The notes below the pieces were generated by a model that had not been told where the DNA came from, made no database searches, and was given only the letters and a program-made list of their open reading frames with translations. 5,235 nucleotides of DNA from Omnitrophica bacterium GWA2_52_8. Its GTDB lineage: Bacteria > Omnitrophota > Omnitrophia > Omnitrophales > Aquincolibacteriaceae. Below, piece by piece: positions 1 through 5,235 of this stretch. The first letter of the stretch is position 1. Each line of letters opens with the position of its first letter. The translations under genes and the position numbers were made by a program. Location of the stretch: assembly GCA_001804025.1 (NCBI GenBank), contig MHFC01000054.1, positions 13,387-18,621 of the forward strand. The letters are read 5' to 3'.

Positions 1-272
1 GGAAACCGGTCCAGGCCGTGCTGACATCGATCGAAAAAGAGGACAAGCCGGCAGTTCTGCACAGTTTTTTTCTTCCGGAGTTCCGGCTCAAGCAGGATGC
101 GGTTCCCGGAATGGCCATTAATATCTGGTTTGAAGCGAAACGCACGGGGCAGTATGAAATCGCCTGTGCCGAATTCTGCGGGTTGGGGCATTACCGGATG
201 AAGGGGTTTATTTCGATCCATTCGCCGGAAGGTTTTAATGTCTGGCTGAAAGAACAGGCCGCGGGGGTTTAA
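1..272 (+). CDS. coxB: Cytochrome c oxidase subunit II (CoxB/CtaC), C-terminal part with the CuA site
   Basis: This is the last 89 codons of the electron-entry subunit of an aa3-type oxidase. The first whole codon is at base 3, and the start, signal and two N-terminal membrane segments lie upstream of the window. The visible part is the periplasmic cupredoxin domain. Numbered from the first visible codon, the CuA ligands are all present: His20 (in VLHSF), Cys55, Glu57 (backbone carbonyl), Cys59, His63 and Met66, in the block CAEFCGLGHYRM. Glu57 should also help bind the Mg site shared with CoxA. The KQDAVPG stretch (residues 30-36) is typical of the family. The protein ends 23 residues after the last copper ligand, and there is no CxxCH, so no cytochrome c domain is fused here as in caa3 enzymes. 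The segment before His20 (IEKEDKPA) is longer than the usual TSxDVLHSF. The TAA stop is 42 bases before the coxA start. Confidence 0.96.
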   Translation, partial: KPVQAVLTSIEKEDKPAVLHSFFLPEFRLKQDAVPGMAINIWFEAKRTGQYEIACAEFCGLGHYRMKGFISIHSPEGFNVWLKEQAAGV

Positions 273-297
273 TTCACGGACAATGCCTTCGTGTTAA

Positions 298-304
298 GAA
301 GGGG
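298..304 (+). promoter_or_regulatory. Ribosome binding site of coxA
   Basis: GAAGGGG is a good Shine-Dalgarno match ending 10 bases before the ATG at 315. It decides the coxA start: a GTG at 291 is in frame but lies before this site and has no purine-rich leader of its own, so the ATG is preferred. Confidence 0.7.
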
Positions 305-314
305 ACGCAACGGT

Positions 315-2003
315 ATGGACGCACAGCACGAGCATAAATTAGGTTTTTGGCGCAAGTACGTATTTTCGACCGATCATAAAATGATCGGGATCCAGTTTTT
401 ATTTTCAAGTCTGACAATGTTTGCCGTCGGCGGCTTTCTTGCGCTGTTGTTGAGATGGCAGCTGGCCTACCCGGGTAAACCCATGCCGGTTCTCGGGAAA
501 CTTTTTCCGGATTCGATGATGGTCGGCGGGGTCATGCTCCCGGAATTTTATAACACGCTTTTTACGATGCACGCTTCCGTGATGATCTTTTTTGCGATCA
601 TTCCGATCCTGGTGGGCGCCTTTGCCAATTATCTGATTCCCCTGCAAATCGGCGCGCCGGACATGGCTTTTCCAAAAATCAACATGATGTCGTTCTGGCT
701 GGTCCCGCCGGCCATCGCCGTCACACTTGCCGGATTTTTTCTCGAAGGCGGGGCGGCCGCAACCGGCTGGACGGCGTATCCGCCGCTCAGCGCTTTCGAG
801 CCGGTGGGTCAAAATTGCTGGATCATCGGGGTAATCCTGGTCGGGACCTCTTCAATTCTCGGCTCGTTTAACTACATCACCACCATCCTTAATATGAGGG
901 CCCCCGGGATGGGGTTTTTCAGGATGCCGCTGCCGGTATGGGCGATTTTTATCACGGCGGTCCTTTCCCTGCTGGCAACGCCGGTGCTGACCGCGGCAAT
1001 GTTCATGCTTTTCCTCGACCGCACCATCGGAACCACCTTCTTCCTGCCTTCCGGCGGGGGACACCCGCTTCTTTGGCAGCATTTGTTCTGGTTTTATTCG
1101 CATCCGGCGGTTTACATCATGATCCTGCCGGCCATGGGGCTGGTTTCTGAAGTAATTTCCGTTAATTCACGCAAGCCGATCTTCGGCTATCATTCGATGA
1201 TTTTTGCGATCATGGCGATTGCCGGACTTGGGTTTATCGTCTGGGGACACCACATGTTTCAAAGCGGCATGAACCCGACGGTGGGAACGACGTTTATGGT
1301 TTCGACGATGGTGATTGCGGTCCCCTCGGCGATAAAAACCTTTAATTGGCTCGGGACGCTCTGGCGGGGACGGATTCGCTTCACGGTCCCGATGCTCAAT
1401 GCGCTGGCTTTTGTCTCGATGTTTGTTATCGGCGGGCTGAGCGGTATTTTTATGGCCTCGACGCCGGTTGATATTTTTATTCACGATACCTACTTTATTG
1501 TCGCGCACATTCACTATGTGCTTTTCGGCGGGAGCATGTTCGGGGTGTTTGCAGGCGTCGCTTTCTGGTTTCCCAAGATGTTTGGCAGGATGATGAACCA
1601 TAAACTCGGCGTCATTCATTTTGTGCTGAGTTTCATCAGTTTCAACTGCACCTTTTTCCCGATGCATATTTTGGGCGTCGGGGGCATGATGCGCAGGATC
1701 TATGACCCGACGCAATATACGCATTTGACACAGTTCCAGCCGATCAATGTTTTTATCAGCCTCAGCGCCTTTGTGCTGGGGGCCGCCCAGCTCCTGTTCT
1801 TTTTTAATTTTGTCTGGAGCCTGTTCCGGGGCCCCAAGGCGGAGAGAAACCCATGGCAGTCCAACACGCTCGAGTGGACGGCGCCGTCCCCTCCGCCGCA
1901 CGGCAATTTTGAAACCGTTCCCGTTGTTTACCGGGGGCCGTACGAATACAGCGTGCCGGGAGCGGCCCAGGACTGGCTGCCGCAAACACAAAAGCCGGTA
2001 TAA
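315..2003 (+). CDS. coxA: Cytochrome c oxidase subunit I (CoxA/CtaD), A2-type heme-copper oxidase
   Basis: This is the catalytic, proton-pumping inner-membrane subunit. It reduces O2 to water with electrons from CuA. The 562-residue protein is of normal length, with about 12 hydrophobic segments. The low-spin heme a ligands are His86 and His400, and heme a3 is bound by His398 (block HDTYFIVAHIHYVL). CuB is bound by His263, His312 and His313, with Tyr267 placed for the His-Tyr cross-link. K-channel residues Lys341, Thr331 and Ser278 are present, with Ser338 where Thr is usual. D-channel residues Asn105, Asp116, Asn123, Ser179/Ser180 and Asn186 match the Rhodobacter positions. The gating glutamate of A1 enzymes is Ala265, and Tyr261-Ser262 precede the CuB histidine, which is the A2 signature. 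His390/Asp391 fit the Mg site. The tail has the familiar NTLEW...SPPPHGNF block. The ATG at 315 was chosen over GTG 291 because of its ribosome binding site. A 63-base gap to ctaA follows with no clear terminator. Confidence 0.98.
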   Translation: MDAQHEHKLGFWRKYVFSTDHKMIGIQFLFSSLTMFAVGGFLALLLRWQLAYPGKPMPVLGKLFPDSMMVGGVMLPEFYNTLFTMHASVMIFFAIIPILVGAFANYLIPLQIGAPDMAFPKINMMSFWLVPPAIAVTLAGFFLEGGAAATGWTAYPPLSAFEPVGQNCWIIGVILVGTSSILGSFNYITTILNMRAPGMGFFRMPLPVWAIFITAVLSLLATPVLTAAMFMLFLDRTIGTTFFLPSGGGHPLLWQHLFWFYSHPAVYIMILPAMGLVSEVISVNSRKPIFGYHSMIFAIMAIAGLGFIVWGHHMFQSGMNPTVGTTFMVSTMVIAVPSAIKTFNWLGTLWRGRIRFTVPMLNALAFVSMFVIGGLSGIFMASTPVDIFIHDTYFIVAHIHYVLFGGSMFGVFAGVAFWFPKMFGRMMNHKLGVIHFVLSFISFNCTFFPMHILGVGGMMRRIYDPTQYTHLTQFQPINVFISLSAFVLGAAQLLFFFNFVWSLFRGPKAERNPWQSNTLEWTAPSPPPHGNFETVPVVYRGPYEYSVPGAAQDWLPQTQKPV

Positions 2004-2066
2004 ACAGGAACCGCAGTTCATAACGCACCTCCCTGTGACACCCGTCTTTAGTACCCTGTTTTACTC

Positions 2067-2948
2067 ATGAGCCCGCAGTCAAACCCAACGAAGCTTTCTG
2101 TCTTCTCCGTCTTTACTGCCGCGGCGACGCTGATTTTGATTCTGGCCGGCGGTCTCGTGACGAGCCATGAAGCCGGGCTGGCCGTTCCGGATTGGCCGCT
2201 GTCGTACGGCAAAATTTTTCCGCCGATGGTCGGAAATATCTTTTGGGAACACGGGCACCGCATGATTGCCGGCGGTGTGGCGCTCATGACGCTGATACAG
2301 GCCGTCTGGATCCAGCGCGAGGAAAGCCGGATATGGCTGCGCCGTCTGGCGTGGGTTTCCGTTTTGGCTGTGCTGCTGCAGGCCGCGCTTGGCGGGATCA
2401 CGGTTTTATTCCTTTTGCCGCCGGCCGTTTCGATCGCGCACGCGACGCTGGCACAGACTTTTTTTTGTCTCATGCTGACGCTTGCATTCTTTCTTGCGCC
2501 TAAAGACGCAGGTGTTTCTGTCCCGGAAGATGGGGAAACAGCGAGGGCCAGGCGCCTGGTCCTTTTGACCGCGGGCCTGATTTATTGTCAGCTGATGCTG
2601 GGGGCAGCTGTCCGCCATACCGGGCATGCGCTTGCCATGCATATCGTTCTTGCGGTTTTAATCCTTCTGCATGTGGGGCTTGTGGTCAGACGCCTCTTCA
2701 GTTATCATGACATCGGTCCGGCCGCCTTAATTCTCGGGCTGTTGACCGTCATCCAGTTCTTCCTTGGGATCGGCTCATGGATCACGACCCGCATTCTGGA
2801 GCGGGGCTATCAACCCCAGCGGATTGAAGTTGCGTTTACGGCGGCGCACCAGACATTGGGTGCCGTTATTCTTGGATTGACCGTATTGATCGCGTTAAAT
2901 TTATTTTTCAAATCTTGCCCGGCCCCCAAGTCAAAACAAACCGGATGA
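2067..2948 (+). CDS. ctaA: Heme A synthase (COX15/CtaA family), cysteine-free compact form
   Basis: This membrane enzyme oxidises the C8 methyl of heme o to the formyl group of heme a, the cofactor of the upstream CoxA. The 293 residues show eight likely membrane segments (about 11-32, 65-83, 93-115, 121-144, 163-182, 188-208, 217-238 and 258-281) in two four-helix halves. Candidate heme ligands are His64 in EHGHR (with the conserved Glu61), His125 in AHATLAQ, His192 in ALAMH and His261 in AHQTLG. The first outer loop has the family block LAVPDWPLSYG (38-48). Val40 and Ser46 stand where the Bacillus type has cysteines, and the second-half loop after RHTG (183-186) is very short and also lacks cysteine. 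The start is constrained by an in-frame TAG at 2049-2051; ATG 2067 is the only ATG after it that gives the full protein. No Shine-Dalgarno sequence is visible upstream. The family call is firm; heme A synthase activity is inferred from the family and the neighbours. Confidence 0.94.
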   Translation: MSPQSNPTKLSVFSVFTAAATLILILAGGLVTSHEAGLAVPDWPLSYGKIFPPMVGNIFWEHGHRMIAGGVALMTLIQAVWIQREESRIWLRRLAWVSVLAVLLQAALGGITVLFLLPPAVSIAHATLAQTFFCLMLTLAFFLAPKDAGVSVPEDGETARARRLVLLTAGLIYCQLMLGAAVRHTGHALAMHIVLAVLILLHVGLVVRRLFSYHDIGPAALILGLLTVIQFFLGIGSWITTRILERGYQPQRIEVAFTAAHQTLGAVILGLTVLIALNLFFKSCPAPKSKQTG

Positions 2949-2962
2949 AACCGAAATACTGA
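2945..2962 (+). other. Possible five-codon mini-reading frame bridging ctaA and ctaB
   Basis: An ATG at 2945 overlaps the ctaA stop as ATGA, reads MKPKY, and stops with a TGA at 2960-2962 that overlaps the ctaB start as TGATG. The arrangement could pass a terminating ribosome from ctaA to ctaB, since ctaB lacks a strong ribosome binding site. This is inference from layout alone; with only 13 bases between the genes it could be chance. Confidence 0.2.
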
Positions 2963-3861
2963 TGAAAAACGAAACCTTCTCCCGATCTCTGCCGCCGGCA
3001 GTTTCTTTGCGCGAGCGCTGTCAGGACCTGGCGGCGCTCACGAAAGCGCGCCTTGTTTCGCTTGTCCTGCTGAGCGTTGCGGCCGGTTATGCCCTTGCGT
3101 CACAGGGGCCCGTCAACGGGCTCCATTTTGTCCTCACACTTTCCGGCGCGGCGTTGGTCGCGGCCGGATCGATGGTGCTTAATGAATGGATCGAACGGGA
3201 AGTCGACGCCAAAATGGTCCGGACACAGAACCGTCCCATTCCTGCGGGAAAAATCAGTCCGCTCGACGCGGTCCTGGTCGGTTCCGGTTTTTTTGTTTCG
3301 GGAGGATGGCTGCTTTACTCCGCGGTTAATGCGGCGGCGTCATTTTTGGCTGTTTTAACAACTGTCATCTACCTTGTTTTTTACACGCCGCTCAAAAAGA
3401 AAACGTCCCTGTGCACGATTGTCGGCGCTGTCTCGGGGGCCCTGCCGCCGCTCATCGGATGGGCCGCCGTACGCGGGGTTCCGAATTATCACGCCTGGCT
3501 CCTGTTTACGATCCTGTTTTTATGGCAGATGCCGCACTTTCTGGCGCTTGACTGGATTTACCGCAAGGATTTTGCGGCGGCCGGTTTCCAGATGCTGTCG
3601 GTCCACGACCCTTCGGGTGAGCGCGTCGGCCGCCAGTTCCTCATTTATTCATCGGCGCTTTTTTCGGTGAGTCTTTTGCCCGCGCTTGCGGGAATGGCCG
3701 GGCCCTTTTATTTTCTGTCCGCCCTGATCCTCGGCATGCTGCTGGTCTGGCTGGCGTTTTGCGGAATGAAAAATATGGACGCCGAGGCACGGACGCTTTT
3801 CCGTTATTCCATCATCCATTTAACCCTGCTTTTGCTGCTTATGGTAATCGACAAGGTTTGA
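2962..3861 (+). CDS. ctaB: Protoheme IX farnesyltransferase / heme O synthase (CtaB/CyoE)
   Basis: This UbiA-family membrane prenyltransferase adds a farnesyl group to the 2-vinyl of heme b, giving heme o for CtaA. The 299 residues match the usual length, with about nine hydrophobic segments. The first prenyl-diphosphate/Mg motif is Asn74-x3-Glu78-x3-Asp82 followed by MVRTQNRPIPAG (85-96), with Glu78 where Asp is common. The cytoplasmic block YTPLKKKTSL (141-150) and GALPPLIGWAA (159-169) are heme O synthase hallmarks and set it apart from other UbiA enzymes. The second motif region is WQMPHFLALDWIYRKDF (188-204). Near the N-terminus the usual LTKPR is LTKAR (26-30). The gene starts 13 bases after ctaA. 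There is no strong ribosome binding site, so translational coupling to ctaA is plausible. The order ctaA-ctaB directly after coxA supports cofactor supply to this oxidase. Confidence 0.97.
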   Translation: MKNETFSRSLPPAVSLRERCQDLAALTKARLVSLVLLSVAAGYALASQGPVNGLHFVLTLSGAALVAAGSMVLNEWIEREVDAKMVRTQNRPIPAGKISPLDAVLVGSGFFVSGGWLLYSAVNAAASFLAVLTTVIYLVFYTPLKKKTSLCTIVGAVSGALPPLIGWAAVRGVPNYHAWLLFTILFLWQMPHFLALDWIYRKDFAAAGFQMLSVHDPSGERVGRQFLIYSSALFSVSLLPALAGMAGPFYFLSALILGMLLVWLAFCGMKNMDAEARTLFRYSIIHLTLLLLLMVIDKV

Positions 3862-3922
3862 GGGCGCGGATTTTCCATGGTTTTTTATGCGGCTCAGGAA
3901 ATTCCGGCAGACCGGGTGCGCG

Positions 3923-4894
3923 ATGATCACAATCGATAATCTGAAATTTTCTTACGGTGCGAAACAGGCCCTGAAAGGCGTCTCGCTGCGTGTCGGCAAA
4001 GGGGAAGTGTTCGGTTTCCTCGGGCCCAACGGGAGCGGCAAGACCACGCTGTTTCGAATCCTTGCAACTTTGATGGTCCCTCAATCCGGCACCGTGACCG
4101 TTGACGGGCTGGACCTTGAACGGGATTACCGGAAAATCCGCAGCCGGTTCGGCGTCGTGTTCCAGTCGCCGAGCGTGGACGACAAACTGACGGTTTTCGA
4201 AAACATCCGGCACCAGGGCCATCTCTACGGCCTTTGGGGGAAAACGCTCAAAATCCGGGCCGCGGAAATGGCCGAAAAACTCGGGCTGGAAAACCGGCTG
4301 GGGGAGCGCGTCGACAGTTTGTCGGGCGGGCTGAAACGGCGCGTCGAACTGGCCAAGGGCCTGCTCCACCGGCCCGGATTGCTGCTGCTGGATGAGCCCT
4401 CGACGGGGCTTGATCCCGGCGCCCGGCTGGATCTTTGGAAGTATTTAAAAGAAATCAACCAACATGAGGCCATCACCATTCTGGTCACTACGCACTGGAT
4501 GGAAGAGGCCGAACGCTGCAGCCGGCTTGCGGTCATGAGCCATGGGGAAATTCTCCGGGAAGGCACTCCCGAAGACCTCAAAAAGGAAGTTCGCGGAGAC
4601 GTTCTGGTCATCCAGACGGACGCTCCGGAGGATTTGGCCGGACGCATCCGGCAGCAGTTTCACTACGAAGGCCGGGTGATGGAAGGCGCCGTCCACGTTG
4701 AGCATGGGAACGCGGCGTCATTTCTGACCGACCTTGTGCGGACATTCCCGGAACTCATCCGTTCCATCACGCTGCGCAAACCGACTCTTGAGGACGTTTT
4801 TGTGCGCCATACCGGCCACCGGTTTTGGCAGGAAGAAAAAGCGGCAGGGGCCGGTATCAAAACCGCGGAAAAATCCGCCGCGGGGAGGCATTAA
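3923..4894 (+). CDS. ABC transporter ATP-binding protein (DrrA/NatA-like exporter class)
   Basis: This cytoplasmic ATPase should drive the membrane partner encoded next to it. From ATG 3923 it has 323 residues. Walker A is GPNGSGKTT (34-42, Lys40), the Q-loop Gln is 81, the signature is LSGGL (133-137), Walker B is LLLLDE (153-158, catalytic Glu158), the D-loop follows as GLDP, and the switch His is 191 in VTTHWMEEAE. All core residues are intact. A C-terminal extension after about residue 215 ends in PTLEDVFVRHTGH (287-299), the ending common in ATPases paired with ABC-2 permeases (DrrA, NatA, YadG-like). An in-frame ATG at 3887 would add 12 basic residues. I prefer 3923 because MITIDNLKFSYG is the usual family N-terminus, though neither start has a good ribosome binding site. 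The 61-base gap after ctaB holds no clear terminator. The substrate is not shown by the sequence. Confidence 0.93.
   Translation: MITIDNLKFSYGAKQALKGVSLRVGKGEVFGFLGPNGSGKTTLFRILATLMVPQSGTVTVDGLDLERDYRKIRSRFGVVFQSPSVDDKLTVFENIRHQGHLYGLWGKTLKIRAAEMAEKLGLENRLGERVDSLSGGLKRRVELAKGLLHRPGLLLLDEPSTGLDPGARLDLWKYLKEINQHEAITILVTTHWMEEAERCSRLAVMSHGEILREGTPEDLKKEVRGDVLVIQTDAPEDLAGRIRQQFHYEGRVMEGAVHVEHGNAASFLTDLVRTFPELIRSITLRKPTLEDVFVRHTGHRFWQEEKAAGAGIKTAEKSAAGRH
4882..4888 (+). promoter_or_regulatory. Ribosome binding site of the ABC permease gene
   Basis: GGGGAGG lies inside the last codons of the ATPase gene, seven bases before the ATG at 4896. It is the strongest Shine-Dalgarno sequence in the window and fixes the start of the permease. 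Confidence 0.8.
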
Positions 4895-4895
4895 A

Positions 4896-5235
4896 ATGTT
4901 TGCGTTCTGGCTGGCGGCAGGAACATTGTGGCAGCGCGAATGGGTCCGGTTTTACCGGCAGCCGAGCCGCGTTGTCGGGGCCATAGGCTCGCCGCTTGTT
5001 TTCTGGCTTGTTCTCGGTTCCGGGATCGGGACGTCGCTTCAAAGCGGCGCTTCCGGCAAAACGGTGGATTACCTGCACTATTTTTTCCCCGGCACCCTGA
5101 TGATGATCCTGCTTTTCACGTCTCTTTTTTCCACAATTTCACTGATCGAAGACCGCAAGTCGGGGTTTATGCAGGCCGTGCTTGCGGCGCCGGTGCCGCG
5201 CATGAGTCTGGTCCTGGGCAAGATATTCGGCGGGG
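4896..5235 (+). CDS. ABC-2 type transporter permease, N-terminal part
   Basis: This is the membrane half of the exporter, cut by the window edge after 113 whole codons. Full ABC-2 permeases are roughly 250-370 residues, so about a third to a half is visible. The N-terminus (residues 1-23) is a short amphipathic lead with QREWVRFYRQPSR, typical of the class. Hydrophobic segment 1 (about 26-45) is followed by an outer loop, and segment 2 (about 63-84) begins at the PGTLMM motif. Then comes the cytoplasmic block EDRKSGFMQAVLAAPVPR (85-102) and LGKIFGG, the conserved ABC-2 coupling region in the DrrB/NodJ/YadH group. The gene begins one base after the ATPase stop and has a strong ribosome binding site, so the two products are almost certainly partners. 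It could handle a lipid, a drug-like molecule or an assembly factor for the oxidase; nothing visible decides this. Confidence 0.9.
   Translation, partial: MFAFWLAAGTLWQREWVRFYRQPSRVVGAIGSPLVFWLVLGSGIGTSLQSGASGKTVDYLHYFFPGTLMMILLFTSLFSTISLIEDRKSGFMQAVLAAPVPRMSLVLGKIFGG

Noticed and set aside
1725..1730. A perfect TTGACA inside coxA, as a possible promoter -35 box
   Set aside because: No suitable -10 box follows at 16-18 bases, it lies deep inside coxA, and the downstream gene start is over 300 bases away.
1167..2021. A 284-codon minus-strand reading frame opposite the second half of coxA
   Set aside because: It lies fully antisense to invariant CoxA motifs, its product is an arginine/histidine/proline-rich sequence with no recognisable domain, and it is what the codon bias of coxA leaves on the other strand.
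2004..2066. A possible terminator between coxA and ctaA
   Set aside because: The only pairing seen (ACAGG near 2004 with CCTGT near 2032) is five base pairs around a loop of more than 20 bases with no T run behind it.
3077..3670. Two plus-strand frames inside ctaB in another phase
   Set aside because: They overlap the conserved heme O synthase motifs and have arginine-rich compositions typical of shifted frames; no frameshift in ctaB is needed since its own frame is intact.
3877..3939. A 20-codon frame from ATG 3877 in the ctaB/ATPase gap
   Set aside because: It has no ribosome binding site, overlaps the ATPase start in another phase, and its short product has no recognisable feature.
4319..4333. 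ABC signature ends in Leu (LSGGL) instead of Gln
   Set aside because: The fifth position varies (Gln, Met, Leu and others) in ATPases paired with ABC-2 permeases, so this is not a sign of inactivity.
3839..4369. A 176-codon minus-strand frame across the ctaB/ATPase junction
   Set aside because: It is antisense to Walker A and the ABC signature region, has no recognisable family, and no start signal supports it.
4857..5078. A minus-strand frame over the ATPase end and permease start
   Set aside because: The plus-strand permease in this region is clear from its ribosome binding site and ABC-2 motifs; the antisense product resembles nothing.

Overview
The window holds one tightly packed, all-plus-strand gene run for an aerobic respiratory terminal oxidase and its cofactor supply. 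It reads coxB (3' end only) - coxA - ctaA - ctaB - ABC ATPase - ABC-2 permease (5' end only). The gaps are 42, 63, 13, about 61 and 1 bases, so the layout suggests one operon that continues beyond both edges. No stretch over 300 bases lacks a gene. I see no RNA gene, repeat, CRISPR array, insertion sequence, convincing promoter or terminator.

The first two genes encode the catalytic core of an aa3-type heme-copper oxidase. CoxB carries the binuclear CuA site that accepts electrons from cytochrome c. CoxA carries heme a, heme a3 and CuB, and pumps protons. The active-site tyrosine motif is Tyr-Ser-His-Pro-Ala-Val-Tyr, not Gly-His-Pro-Glu-Val-Tyr. This places CoxA in the A2 branch of type A oxidases, the branch of the Rhodothermus and Thermus caa3 enzymes, where a Tyr-Ser pair replaces the D-channel glutamate. 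The visible end of CoxB has no fused cytochrome c domain.

The next two genes make the heme a that CoxA needs. CtaB (heme O synthase) farnesylates heme b to heme o, and CtaA (heme A synthase) oxidises heme o to heme a. CtaA is a compact 293-residue form without the loop cysteine pairs of the Bacillus enzyme. The last two genes form an ATPase plus ABC-2 permease exporter. Their stop and start codons are one base apart, but their substrate is not evident. Subunits III and IV (coxC, coxD) are not between coxA and ctaA, where they often lie, so they must be elsewhere or absent.

The organism is an aerobically respiring bacterium of moderately GC-rich DNA, probably Gram-negative. The A2-type CoxA, the cysteine-free CtaA and the cox-cta-ABC arrangement recall Planctomycetes/Verrucomicrobia-like, Nitrospirota-like, Omnitrophota-like or related uncultured lineages rather than typical Proteobacteria. 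This is only an impression; the sequence alone does not fix the phylum. The window is mostly a recognisable system. The points worth a second look are the oxidase subtype, the cofactor enzyme variant, the unexplained exporter and an unusual mini-reading frame at the ctaA/ctaB junction.
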